A DNA stretch of 64,000 nt, taken from an uncultured Lachnospiraceae bacterium (GTDB lineage Bacteria > Bacillota > Clostridia > Lachnospirales > Lachnospiraceae). The stretch lies in NCBI GenBank assembly GCA_947167135.1, contig CAMVGV010000003.1, forward strand, positions 1 to 64,000. The letters run 5' to 3'. Below, one piece after another: positions 18,901 through 28,633 of the stretch (its first letter is position 1; each line of letters begins with the position of its first letter). A program made the position numbers and the translations under genes. The notes below the pieces were generated by a model, which was given only the letters and a program-made list of their open reading frames with translations, searched no databases and had not been told where the DNA came from.

Positions 18901-21900
18901 AAATAACAGTATAAGGATAGACCTCTCCAAATTCTCATCCGACAGCTTCCCTAAATACGATGAAATGGGCTATGAGTATGTCTATTATGTGACGGAGGTA
19001 TCGGATTCCGGGCTCTACAGAACAGTTTATCCCGACGGAAAGGATGTAAAGAACGGCGAAGTACTTAAAAATGTGCGGAGCGCAAAGATAGCTCCGACGA
19101 TCATAAAGCAGTGGGATGTGGCGGCAGTGACCGACTATGTGAGCTCCGTATGTACCTTTATGCTGCAGAGAAAAGAAAACGGGGAATGGAAAGATGTGGA
19201 GGAAAAGACCTTAACAGGCTTCAGCTCAAGTAAGAAGTCCATAGAAGGAGTATTCTCACCACAGGAGCTCTATGACGTTAGCGGTGACAGGTATGAATAC
19301 AGGGCGGTTGAAACAGCAGTAAAGGCCGGAACCGGAGAGCCTGCCGAATTTGGTTCCGGGGTATCCGGCGATTCTTTAGGGATCTGGAGCAGAACCTATA
19401 AATTAAAGGATCATACCTACAGCTCTTCTTCAGAATACCGTACCGTTCTTCGGGATGGGGCGGAGACCGCTGTTATCAGGGTTACGGACAGGCTTTCCGG
19501 TACGAAGAAGCTCTATATCATAAAGAAGTGGACAGGCTCAGGATGGAATATCGGTACAACAGGCAGTAAGACCGGTGACATCACCTTTGAATTAAGGAGA
19601 AGGATAGACGGGGAAGCTGAGAGCGTATATGCAACCGTAAGTATGATAAAGCCCGCTAGTCCCGCTGGAGAGACCTCCGGAAGCGGAGAGATGGAGGTCA
19701 CATCATCGGATCCGGCTCTTATTTCTACAAATTCATATACCATAGAAAATGACGGATACACCTGGAAAAGCGCTGCTATGACCGTTCCCGCATATACAGG
19801 GGACGGAAGGCAGTATATCTATACGCTGGACGAGAAAGCCGTAGCTTCACACGATCCGGAGCTTCATTATACGGAGGAATATGACAGGGATATAAGAGGA
19901 AAGGAGATAAAGCTCCATATCAGTAACCACATCGGCTCTGAAACCGTAAAGACAAGGCTCAGGATAGAAAAGATCTGGCATGACGATTCCGACAATTCCC
20001 AGAGGTCGCCTGTCAGGGTGTGGCTCGGAACCTATGATGACGAGGGCAATTTCAAACCGGCGGCGCTGAGCGGCAATGAGCCGGAGCATCCTTACAATGT
20101 GCTTCTTACCTCCGGGAACGACTACAATTCATATATCTGGGTGGACGGGGCAGACTTTATCTCTGAGAATCAGATGTCCGCATTCAATGAAGCCACAAGC
20201 GAGGAGCAGAAAGCGATGCGAACCGAGGCAATAAATAACCGCCTCGCCATAAAGGCAGCGCTTTACAATGAGAATACCAAAGATTACGACAGATTTCTTA
20301 ACAATATAGGCTTTGTTTCGAACAACAAAACCGTTTCCGGGGGAACTGTAGATGCCGTTGTTAGCGGGGATAGCTTTAAGCCGGGCTACAGGGTCAGCGT
20401 GACGAAGGAGAACGGGAGCTTCACCATTACGAATACCCGTGTGGGCAGCAGATCCTTCAGCTTCAAAAAGAAATGGATAGATTCCGATAATGCCCTGAAG
20501 AGCCGTGGGGATTTTCTCCGTGTCGCGCTTTTCCGGGAGGAAAGCGGGGTTGAAAAGGAGATCGCCTATAGGGATATACCCACATATATGCCGGACAGGG
20601 TTACCTTAACAAGCGGAACAGATCTTACCGTAGAGTTTACAAATAACGGTGAATACTATCCCGCCTATGACTTAAGCGGAAATAACTATGTCTACAGTTT
20701 AAAGGAATATATCTGTAAGGGAACTCCGGTGACGAATGAGACCAAATGCGATCCGGAGGGGAATGAGAATAAAGCGGATACACCGGACAGTAAGACGGAG
20801 GTTCTCTTAAGCGCTACGGAAGACACCACAAAGACAGGCTATGTGGTGTCGGAGAATCAGGAGACCTCAACCTTAACAGAAATATCCGGGACCCATGACC
20901 TGGGTAAGGACGGCACGAAGAGCTTTCTAATAAGTGAGAATTCAGGTCATACCAACAGGGCAGCGGGAGACAGAGAGGATGTGGAATTCTACTGCATCTG
21001 GCATGACAAGGCAAAGAACGACCAGAGGCCGGATGTATTCTTTACACTCTATTATAACGGCGGTGACGGAGGAAAGATAATCCCCTATAAAGGCAGCTAT
21101 ACCGAGCGCTGGGTGGATGTGGTAAGCGGAAACAAATTCATACAGAAGGCCATCTTCAGCGGTGTCCCTGCGGCAGATGTTAGCGGAAACGTGTATGAGT
21201 ATTATGTGGCGGAGACCCTTAATAATGACGTCATAGGCTACAGTGTAGATCACTATTCGGAACCCCTTTTTAATGCGGCAGAAGCCCTGAGTGATCTTAA
21301 TACTGCTGTGGTTTCTGCCAATTCGGGGCAGATAATTGTAAAAAACGGAGTGTCTAAAGATGATGTGGCCGCTGCCGACGGAACCCTACTTATAAAGGAG
21401 AAGAGCTTCGGTGTCAGTACCATCCATGACAGCATACATATTGAGGGAAGGAAGCTCTGGATCAATATCCCGGAGGGGATAGAGGTGGACAGGCTCCCTT
21501 CTGCCTACATATATCTTTTCAGGGACAGTGAATATGATCATGCTCATAAGGTTCCGGTTGTTTCGGGAGCCGCGAATCTTGAAGAGAAGAAGGCGGCTTA
21601 CTCCGCGCATGCTGTGGAAGCAATTTCTGCAAATGACGGCTCAGAGTCACCAAGGAAGCTTAATGCGGCCAAGTCCATGTATATATTCGGAACCTATAAG
21701 GCGGATAATACCACGCCTGATTCTTATGTAAACTTCCCTAAGTATGACGACATGGGAGCCCTCTATAAATATACGGTTAGCGAGTGCATCTATAATGTAT
21801 TTGATAATGAGCTCCCTGCGGACATAATGATACCGAATTATTCCGACAATACCACTGACATTGCAAATCATTATAAGCTCGATGCTGAAACAAACAAGAG

Positions 21901-24900
21901 GAGCTTCAGGATCACAAAGCAGTGGAAGGTGGAGGAACTCCTTAACAACAGAACCGTCAAAGCCAAGGCGACCTTCAGGCTCTACCGTAAGGAGCTTTCA
22001 GATGACGGACATGGGTACAAAGCACTGCATTACGCAGAGGATGACAGCAGCCTTTCAGATCCTTCATCCTCCGCTACGGCGGCGGCAGCCTTCGATATAA
22101 GCGGCAATGACCTGGAGCTGATCTCGGAAAACACCCTGGAAAAACCGGCTTCGGAGATCAACTCGGAGATTAACTGGACCGATTTTCCTATATTTGCGCC
22201 AAGCGGACGTATCTATGCTTACTATGCCGTGGAAATGATAGATGATATGCCGGGATATAAGGTTGCGCTTAACGGAAAAGATCCGTCAGCCGTAAGTGAT
22301 AACGGCAGCGGTCCCGCCGCCGGGAATACCGCTTTAAGCGAAAACTCGTCCTATGTGGGCGTAGCCTTTGCAAACAGCGGAATAAATATCGCGAATACAG
22401 GTGCAGGGGATAACATCAAGGAAGAAACCTTCAGAAATACCTATAAGCAGATGGGCTTTCTGACCCTTAAGTTTGAAAAGATATGGAATACCCAGACCGG
22501 AAACGGTAAGGATGAAAGCAAAGCGATGGTTCCAAAGCTTTCGGATGAAAGCAGCAAAACTACGAGAGCCTTAAGCTTTGACATAAGAGCCGTGGCAAAG
22601 ACCCAGTCCGGAAAGGATAAGAAGAATCCGGAAACAGTGAGCTTCAATGAAGGGACGGACTACAGCATAATAAATGTATCTGCAGACTCCTTAAGTCCTA
22701 ATAATTGGTATTACACCGTGTCCTTTAATAAGCCGGTTCCATTTTATTCGGCAAACGGAAATGTATATACCTATTATGTTGAGGAAATCTTTAATACTGC
22801 TTTTGTTAAGGCAAATTACAAGGCAACAAGGAGTACAATTTATAATAGCGCGGATATAGCCACTCCCGGCGAACCTGATGACAATGACCACAGGGTGCTT
22901 AAAATGACACACGCTCTGGGAAACGAGCTAAAGGGTGAATTCAGTGTCCGTAAGCAGTGGGATGATTTTAATGACGACTACGGGATGAGAGAGGGAGCGG
23001 TTGTCTTTGATGTGGAGCGGCGTCTCGGAAATACAGGTCCATTTTCAAAATATATATCGGGTAACATCCTGAATAAGACTAATAAGTGGACGCAAAAATT
23101 CACTAAACTCCCTATCTCAGCAAATAACGGCTCTGCAGCGGGTGAAAAATATGAATACCGGATCGTTGAAACGGAGATAAGACCGGGAACGGGAGCTGCC
23201 ATAACGGTATCTTATCCTGCAGTCAGCGCAAATGCCCAATGGACACCGAACGGGAAGGATGCGCCGGACAGCGGAAGCTACTTTGCGCCTGTGGAAGCCG
23301 GAAACTATAAGGTATACGATCCCGCAGATATAACACTGCCGACAAGCGAAACCAGATTGATAGTAAACCAGCTGGATACCGGAAGAGCCGTAGTGAGCCT
23401 TAATGTCATCAAGAAGTGGGAGGATAACGGTGATTCCGCGGGATTAAGGCCGGAAAGGCTGACTATCCGGATTGATAAATCAACAAATGACGGAGCTACC
23501 TGGACACAGCTTGTAAAAAGAACAATGACAAAGGCTGCCGATCAGGATCCCTCCGATCCGGACGTGTGGGTTCATACTTATAATAATCTTCCGAAGTATT
23601 ACGGGAGTGGTATCTCGAAAATATATAAATACCGCGCCGTTGAAACAAAGATAGGAACGGGCGATGGCGGAAATACAGGGCTTGACGACGTTTATTCAAG
23701 CTCAGACAATGCTCTTACCGGATCCGGAGGTTCATATTCCGTTTCCCATAGTAACGCGGTCAGGGATGCTTCAAATGAAGTCATTGCTTATTCCACGACC
23801 ATCACCAATAAGATCATTTTGAGGGAAAAGCCGGTTATCGTCCGAAAGATCTGGAATGACGGGAAAACTGCGGGACACGACGGAGTTACGGCAGCACTTT
23901 ACAGTAAGAATTATACGGGAGGAAGCGCAGCATCCGCAGTGGTAGACCCCTCAGAGGAGTCAACCCTTACAAAGCTTTCTCTTTCCGTTAATTCCGTTAA
24001 TGAAGTGACATTTACGGACGGAAGTTCTGCATACTCCTGTCAGGGGCTTCCCAAGTATAATAAAAACCACGAGCTTATAGTCTACTATGTTAAGGAGGAG
24101 ACTACGGGCAGCTTTAAGACACAGTATGCTTCATCTACGGGAACAGCGGTTCCCGGTAATGCAGTGCCTTTAGATCAGCTTCCCCACAGCAGTACGGCTC
24201 CTTCAGACTCCGATAAGGCTTTCTATGTTAATATCATAAATACACCCTTGACAAGTGTCAGCGTGTCAAAGAACTGGTCAGACGATAATGATGCCTACGG
24301 CTTAAGGCCTGACAGCCGTGTATTTACGCTTCAGAGACGGAAGGTGGATCCGGCAGGAAATGTGCCGGTAGGAGAGAATTGGGAAACCGTAACGAAGGCT
24401 GAGCATAAAAAGACGGATCCGTCGGAAACTGCTTCAACAGATCCCGTGACCGTGACTCTTAAAAAGAGTGAAAACTGGGCAGCAAAGACGGTTTCAAAGC
24501 TTCCTCTCTATGTCCTGAACGGAGGCACAGGGACAAAGTACCAGTACAGGCTTTCGGAGAATAATATACCGAATGGCTATACATTAAGGGCTGACGGAAC
24601 AAAAGGAGTTGCAGCTGATGACGAGGGCTACAGCTATGACTTCAGTAATGATTCAGAGCATAAGTCTGTCGTTACCAACCGGCTGATAAGGCGCAGCGAT
24701 ATAAGCGTTAATAAGCTCTGGAATACGGATTCGCAGCCGGATATCGTGGACGTAAACGTAAGCCTCTACAGTAAAAATGCGGTTAACGGCAGCGATACGG
24801 ATGCCGGAAACTTAAGCATATATAAGATAAGCGGAAATGCTGCGGAAAAGACCTTAAACGGCAACGGAACCGTGGTCTTTTCGGGACTGCCTCTCTACAA

Positions 24901-27838
24901 TAAGGACGGAAAAGAGATCATATATTATGTGAGTGAGAACAGGAGTGAGAGCTTTTCCACGGTTTATAAAACAGGAGACGGACGAAGCCTGACAGATCCC
25001 GGAGAGGTAAAGAATTTACCCGGCGGAGCTATGTTTGAAGTAACAGTCATAAATACGCCATACACAAGCGCCTATGCAGAGAAGCTTTGGAGTGATCAGG
25101 AGAATAAATATAAGACAAGGCCGGTGAGTGTAAACCTCCTCCTTCAGAGAAGGGAAAACGGAGGAAGCTATGAAGCCGTGACCTGGAATGATATCCCGGA
25201 TAATGCTTCTGCAAAGGAGATGATCGGAAAGGGTAAGGAAGCCCAAAGGGCCGTCATAAAGCTTGATGAGAATGTCAGCTGGAAGGGCATCCTTCACAAG
25301 CTTCCCCACTATAAGGCATACGCGGGAGCCATTATTAAGTATGACTACAGATTTATCGAAACTGATGAGTCGGGAAAACCCTATGTGCCCTTCGGCTACA
25401 GCCTTGACCCTTCGGCAGCCGAATACAAAAAGACAAATACCGGTGATGAGACGGGCTATGTCCATAGCTACAGTGAGGCTGAAGGGTATAAAGGGTATAA
25501 GACAATTGTCACCAATACCCTTATAACAAAGGATGCAAGAGCCGTTAAGAGATGGAATGACTATAGTGACAGCCTGAAGATAAGGCCGGATGAGATCACC
25601 TTATATGTGAGTGAGAATACAGCAGTGACCGGCAGCATTGACAGCTTTAACAAGCGCTTCCTCGGGGGAATGACCGATAAGAAGCCCTTTGGAGTAAGTC
25701 CGTATTCAAATCTTTCGGGTACGGGGATTTCGCCCGTAAAGAGTGACGGGGGAGACACCTGGACCTATAGCTTTACGGATCTTCCGAAGTATGCCTACGG
25801 TGATGACGCCAATCCCAATTCTCCGAAAGAGATCAAATATATGGTGACGGAGGACATCAACAGAAAATATGACGGCTTTACCCTCAGGGATTACTATGCT
25901 GTATCACATAATTACGGTGTAAGGAAGGATGAGACCGACATCTTAAATACAGTAATGAAGAATGACGGCTCCCTGATAATTGAAAAGGTGATAGAAAAGT
26001 GGGATCCATCAGAGCCTGATTTTAACGACACATTCACCTTTAATGTTACTCTTAAAAGACCTGACGCTACCATGGCTCCTTTTGAGGGCTATTACAGGAT
26101 CTGTAAGAGCGGGGACGTTACAAGCCTTTCATCGGGACAGCTTCGGGATGAAGCCTTTAAGGATGACAGTACTTATTTCGGCAGTCCCGTTAAGGCAGAA
26201 AACGGAAAGATAAAGCTAAAGGCAGGTCAGACCGCAGTGCTTACCGGGATCAATTCAAGATACTACTATGAGGTCACCGAGGATCCTACGGGAGACAGTG
26301 AGGATCCGGTTTACGGCTACGACCTTTGCGGAATAAAGAATATCCGGGGCAGCCTTACTGATGAATGCAGAGCGAGATACAACACAGTTCCCGCAACGGT
26401 GACGGGGGAAACGGAAAACACATACTTTATTTCAGAAAACGGAATTTACCGGAAGGGTGCTGCAAAGGGGAAGATCGCCGGAATAGGAGAGATCCCTCCG
26501 AAGGTTATCTTTACCAACAGGCTCTTCGATCCGGACAGCTACCACCTGAAGGTCAAAAACACCACTGAAAGCGGCATTAGTGATAACGGAGAGATCACAA
26601 AGGGCGGCAGGGTAAAGATCTATAAAAGGTGGATCTGCGTTGACCGCAGTGATAAGATAGGAAAAGATTCCTGGAGCTACATTGGGACGGAAACACGCTA
26701 TATTGAACAGGCCATGTCCGTTGAGTTTGAGCCGGATACAGCTAACGGCTACAGATACGGAGACTCCCTCACCATTAAATGGTGGGATAATATGGAGCCT
26801 GACGAAAGTAAGCCCGAGGGGTACATCAAAGTAACCGGCTATATCAATGAGGAGGATGAGCTTCCCTATACGGGTTCCATAAGTGATGAGGTAAGCGGAA
26901 ATTCAGCCTCCGGTAATAATGTCAGTGATAATGATGTTTCCGGAAACAGCACGGCAGACGGAAGTGCATCCGGAAATGATGCCGTGAGTGATAATGACAA
27001 TACCTCCGGGTCGGGAGTCAGCGGAAACGACAGACCCGAAGCGGATCTGAGCGGCAATGATACGCCTGAAAATGAGACGGAAGAAGAGAAAGCCGCAAGG
27101 GAGAAATTTGAAAGTGTCTGGGCGCCCCTTATAAAAACCGGGAAGTTTAAGCATATCACCGTTCTCAACGGTTCGGTGGTTCTTACTCTGGCAAACGATT
27201 ATAAGGAGATGCCGCATAAGGTTCTGGTGGAGGTAAACTTCAAGGCGCCCGATCAGGAACCCGGGCCTGCTCCGGCACCCGGTCCAAAGCCGGATCCTGC
27301 TCCTGAACCTGAGCCTGCTCCGAACCCTGAGCCTGCTCCAAACCCTGAGCCTGCTCCGGAACCGGATCCTGCTCCGAACCCTGAGCCTGCTCCGAATCCT
27401 GCTCCTGCTCCGGATCCTGATACGAACCCTGAGCCTGACCCGGAACCTGCTCCTATTCCGGCACCCGGACCCGATCCATCGAAACCTCCGGTTCAGGATA
27501 ATAACGGAGGAGGAAACTCCGGAGGCTCCGGTGAAAATACAAACAAAACCGCCGCTTTAGCCACCAATGCAGGGGGAAGCGCTAAGCACAGCCACAGTCA
27601 CTCCGGGGAAGTGATCGAAGCGGGAGAGGCGGCTGTGCTATCCGGAACAGTTCCCTCCGGAGGGATTATTTCTGACGAAGATGGAGAAATAAGCGGGAAC
27701 AGTAATTTACGAAAGGGTATAAGAACCGGGGATGATACGCCTGTAGAGCTTTTACTTACCCTTCTCGCGGTACTCCTTCTGCTGTTCGGAGTGGTCTTAA
27801 CACTGCTCTTCCGGAAAAGAAAAAATGAAAAGGGGTGA
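15986..27838 (+). CDS. Giant (3,950 aa) Cna-B-type repeat adhesin, cell-wall anchored
   Basis: Signal peptide; E/K-rich and repeat linkers; at least 17 Cna-B-like modules starting with KxW-D type motifs (e.g. VIKKWEDNGDSAGLRPERLTIRI); proline-rich wall-spanning stalk; C-terminal RTGDDTP-TM-RKRKNEKG. Confidence 0.9.
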   Translation: MNLIKYILRTRKRSVSVLLALVLLFSGLTADTGSSFIYADDNVSTGVSDGGSADDRDSNASQDPSGEKEKQEEEREEEKKEDKEEEKKENDKEDKEEKKEEKKEEEDKEEKQEERKEEEENREDKREESGAEQEEKAEKKEGTEEKTEENTAVPENTEEKADGSEGHSHVFEKYVSNADGTHTVFCTVEGCKEKRTENCSFDINGKCTKCGYENANGGAPAGAEPSTEDTSLRDGESVSSQDTRNKDEKENITSGEEESGEESTVSSPDALNTDAEKKSVSGDEAGKEGEAEKKSVSGDEAGKEDEAERKSVSGDEAGKEDEAERKSVSGDEAGKEDVSGDGIGTEKEHTVLESNGVRVEGLLPKGTVLRVSEIGKAEARELVEDEGKDKAVLLAYDITLLCGEEEIQPDESVRVTIEPPETVDKELLKEGDMELIHVTSEDNNESVDVEVGNDGDIEFETEGFSPFILLLGSGNIVYNEPAADLYFSQRINVNFSDASLIYPGDTVKVTIYGNIKKEKLKAGDSENSEIIELLSNELTINNITDNKASLVFDFNNVPVYLKGMTGNVNDGGNGTYEMPEGFYGVTVEKTVNGYLPEITGTISSDGVKTYGVLSPVKDPNNTEWSTSEVTVNHKILELVKPHFTIEWQDNRNYADKRPYSKGYYIRSGGEDEIASGIDLYVKEGDSYTLVSDNSPILVAPGSNHPKVSYASFSSWSVAYSNLPKNKEDGTTYEWYIRPNEKLLNDGEDRKGCYNISDDGYILISGDSDAKLTFTYTDGISGRIVWRISDNSLLPLLPGDSLFTAAGMKLYRKKGDIAAEETTVSGYAVSWNESTESGNRVWSYSIKGFPLYAENGDAITYYTVMESNPFYYSENNTKFKFTYDNGSFSSDSDKCYSGETIYATVTDNAEFSFDKKWLDGGDLERRKAAIEKGITLYLWRYPVNKGIAAGAPVTKDAKQYTLRLSENDVGDAGNNSIRIDLSKFSSDSFPKYDEMGYEYVYYVTEVSDSGLYRTVYPDGKDVKNGEVLKNVRSAKIAPTIIKQWDVAAVTDYVSSVCTFMLQRKENGEWKDVEEKTLTGFSSSKKSIEGVFSPQELYDVSGDRYEYRAVETAVKAGTGEPAEFGSGVSGDSLGIWSRTYKLKDHTYSSSSEYRTVLRDGAETAVIRVTDRLSGTKKLYIIKKWTGSGWNIGTTGSKTGDITFELRRRIDGEAESVYATVSMIKPASPAGETSGSGEMEVTSSDPALISTNSYTIENDGYTWKSAAMTVPAYTGDGRQYIYTLDEKAVASHDPELHYTEEYDRDIRGKEIKLHISNHIGSETVKTRLRIEKIWHDDSDNSQRSPVRVWLGTYDDEGNFKPAALSGNEPEHPYNVLLTSGNDYNSYIWVDGADFISENQMSAFNEATSEEQKAMRTEAINNRLAIKAALYNENTKDYDRFLNNIGFVSNNKTVSGGTVDAVVSGDSFKPGYRVSVTKENGSFTITNTRVGSRSFSFKKKWIDSDNALKSRGDFLRVALFREESGVEKEIAYRDIPTYMPDRVTLTSGTDLTVEFTNNGEYYPAYDLSGNNYVYSLKEYICKGTPVTNETKCDPEGNENKADTPDSKTEVLLSATEDTTKTGYVVSENQETSTLTEISGTHDLGKDGTKSFLISENSGHTNRAAGDREDVEFYCIWHDKAKNDQRPDVFFTLYYNGGDGGKIIPYKGSYTERWVDVVSGNKFIQKAIFSGVPAADVSGNVYEYYVAETLNNDVIGYSVDHYSEPLFNAAEALSDLNTAVVSANSGQIIVKNGVSKDDVAAADGTLLIKEKSFGVSTIHDSIHIEGRKLWINIPEGIEVDRLPSAYIYLFRDSEYDHAHKVPVVSGAANLEEKKAAYSAHAVEAISANDGSESPRKLNAAKSMYIFGTYKADNTTPDSYVNFPKYDDMGALYKYTVSECIYNVFDNELPADIMIPNYSDNTTDIANHYKLDAETNKRSFRITKQWKVEELLNNRTVKAKATFRLYRKELSDDGHGYKALHYAEDDSSLSDPSSSATAAAAFDISGNDLELISENTLEKPASEINSEINWTDFPIFAPSGRIYAYYAVEMIDDMPGYKVALNGKDPSAVSDNGSGPAAGNTALSENSSYVGVAFANSGINIANTGAGDNIKEETFRNTYKQMGFLTLKFEKIWNTQTGNGKDESKAMVPKLSDESSKTTRALSFDIRAVAKTQSGKDKKNPETVSFNEGTDYSIINVSADSLSPNNWYYTVSFNKPVPFYSANGNVYTYYVEEIFNTAFVKANYKATRSTIYNSADIATPGEPDDNDHRVLKMTHALGNELKGEFSVRKQWDDFNDDYGMREGAVVFDVERRLGNTGPFSKYISGNILNKTNKWTQKFTKLPISANNGSAAGEKYEYRIVETEIRPGTGAAITVSYPAVSANAQWTPNGKDAPDSGSYFAPVEAGNYKVYDPADITLPTSETRLIVNQLDTGRAVVSLNVIKKWEDNGDSAGLRPERLTIRIDKSTNDGATWTQLVKRTMTKAADQDPSDPDVWVHTYNNLPKYYGSGISKIYKYRAVETKIGTGDGGNTGLDDVYSSSDNALTGSGGSYSVSHSNAVRDASNEVIAYSTTITNKIILREKPVIVRKIWNDGKTAGHDGVTAALYSKNYTGGSAASAVVDPSEESTLTKLSLSVNSVNEVTFTDGSSAYSCQGLPKYNKNHELIVYYVKEETTGSFKTQYASSTGTAVPGNAVPLDQLPHSSTAPSDSDKAFYVNIINTPLTSVSVSKNWSDDNDAYGLRPDSRVFTLQRRKVDPAGNVPVGENWETVTKAEHKKTDPSETASTDPVTVTLKKSENWAAKTVSKLPLYVLNGGTGTKYQYRLSENNIPNGYTLRADGTKGVAADDEGYSYDFSNDSEHKSVVTNRLIRRSDISVNKLWNTDSQPDIVDVNVSLYSKNAVNGSDTDAGNLSIYKISGNAAEKTLNGNGTVVFSGLPLYNKDGKEIIYYVSENRSESFSTVYKTGDGRSLTDPGEVKNLPGGAMFEVTVINTPYTSAYAEKLWSDQENKYKTRPVSVNLLLQRRENGGSYEAVTWNDIPDNASAKEMIGKGKEAQRAVIKLDENVSWKGILHKLPHYKAYAGAIIKYDYRFIETDESGKPYVPFGYSLDPSAAEYKKTNTGDETGYVHSYSEAEGYKGYKTIVTNTLITKDARAVKRWNDYSDSLKIRPDEITLYVSENTAVTGSIDSFNKRFLGGMTDKKPFGVSPYSNLSGTGISPVKSDGGDTWTYSFTDLPKYAYGDDANPNSPKEIKYMVTEDINRKYDGFTLRDYYAVSHNYGVRKDETDILNTVMKNDGSLIIEKVIEKWDPSEPDFNDTFTFNVTLKRPDATMAPFEGYYRICKSGDVTSLSSGQLRDEAFKDDSTYFGSPVKAENGKIKLKAGQTAVLTGINSRYYYEVTEDPTGDSEDPVYGYDLCGIKNIRGSLTDECRARYNTVPATVTGETENTYFISENGIYRKGAAKGKIAGIGEIPPKVIFTNRLFDPDSYHLKVKNTTESGISDNGEITKGGRVKIYKRWICVDRSDKIGKDSWSYIGTETRYIEQAMSVEFEPDTANGYRYGDSLTIKWWDNMEPDESKPEGYIKVTGYINEEDELPYTGSISDEVSGNSASGNNVSDNDVSGNSTADGSASGNDAVSDNDNTSGSGVSGNDRPEADLSGNDTPENETEEEKAAREKFESVWAPLIKTGKFKHITVLNGSVVLTLANDYKEMPHKVLVEVNFKAPDQEPGPAPAPGPKPDPAPEPEPAPNPEPAPNPEPAPEPDPAPNPEPAPNPAPAPDPDTNPEPDPEPAPIPAPGPDPSKPPVQDNNGGGNSGGSGENTNKTAALATNAGGSAKHSHSHSGEVIEAGEAAVLSGTVPSGGIISDEDGEISGNSNLRKGIRTGDDTPVELLLTLLAVLLLLFGVVLTLLFRKRKNEKG
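16185..16440 (+). repeat. Glu/Lys low-complexity tract within the adhesin
   Basis: EKEKQEEEREEEKKEDKEEEKKENDKEDKEEKKEEKK... Confidence 0.9.
16808..17008 (+). repeat. 48-nt tandem repeat (16 aa, about 4 copies)
   Basis: KKSVSGDEAGKEGEAE / KKSVSGDEAGKEDEAE / RKSVSGDEAGKEDEAE / RKSVSGDEAGKEDVSG. Confidence 0.9.
27262..27485 (+). repeat. Pro-rich PEPAPNPEPAP stalk repeats
   Basis: Repeated cctgagcctgctccgaac codons. Confidence 0.9.
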
Positions 27839-28559
27839 CAGGGGAACCCGTATCCTTGCGCTTCTTGCCGTTATCATCCTTGCCGCAATAATTGCCGTAA
27901 CAATGCGCCTTGTATTTTACGGGCGGGAATACTTATCCGACAGGATGAGCTATGAGGTACTGAGGGAGAGCGTCAGGGCAGAGGATGCCGGAGTGAGGAA
28001 CGGAAGCGGTATCGATCTAAATTCATTACGTCAAATAAATCCTGATGCTGTGGGATGGTTGTATGCCTGTAACGGGGATATTGACGGACCTGTGGCACAG
28101 GCCTTTGATGATGATTTTTATCTCACACACCGTTTCGACGGGACGGAGGGAAAAGCCGGAAGCTTTTTCGCCGATAAGGAGTCGGTTCCGCCCTTCCGCT
28201 GTCCCTGTACCGTGATCTACGGGCATAATATGAAGGACGGCAGCATGTTCCATCCGCTTCTAAAGTACAGGGATGAAGAGTATTTCAGAAGCTTCCCGGA
28301 TTTCACGGTATATACCTTTGAAGGAAAAAAGGATTACCGGATTTTTTCCGCTTTTTTCGCGGATTTCGATATGATACCCGGAGTGGGAGACGGGGAGGAA
28401 AACAGTGAAGCCATAATTAAAAAGGCCCGGCAAATGTCCCTCTACGATACGGACATCAAGGATATCCCGGAGGACGGACGGATCGTTATCCTTGTTACCT
28501 GTGAGTATTCGGGAGATGATAGCAGGATGGCGGTGTACGGTATTGAAGCCGGGAACTGA
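27825..28559 (+). CDS. Class B sortase
   Basis: VIYGHNMKDGSMFHPLLKY (His), VILVTCEYSGDDSRMAVYGI (Cys, Arg). Start overlaps the adhesin stop by 14 nt. Confidence 0.9.
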   Translation: MKRGDRGTRILALLAVIILAAIIAVTMRLVFYGREYLSDRMSYEVLRESVRAEDAGVRNGSGIDLNSLRQINPDAVGWLYACNGDIDGPVAQAFDDDFYLTHRFDGTEGKAGSFFADKESVPPFRCPCTVIYGHNMKDGSMFHPLLKYRDEEYFRSFPDFTVYTFEGKKDYRIFSAFFADFDMIPGVGDGEENSEAIIKKARQMSLYDTDIKDIPEDGRIVILVTCEYSGDDSRMAVYGIEAGN

Positions 28560-28633
28560 GGCTTGATTGAAGGTTTGATCGAAGCAGGCAGTTTTGCTTG
28601 TCAAACAGGCTCCGTTTCATTACAATATAGCCC

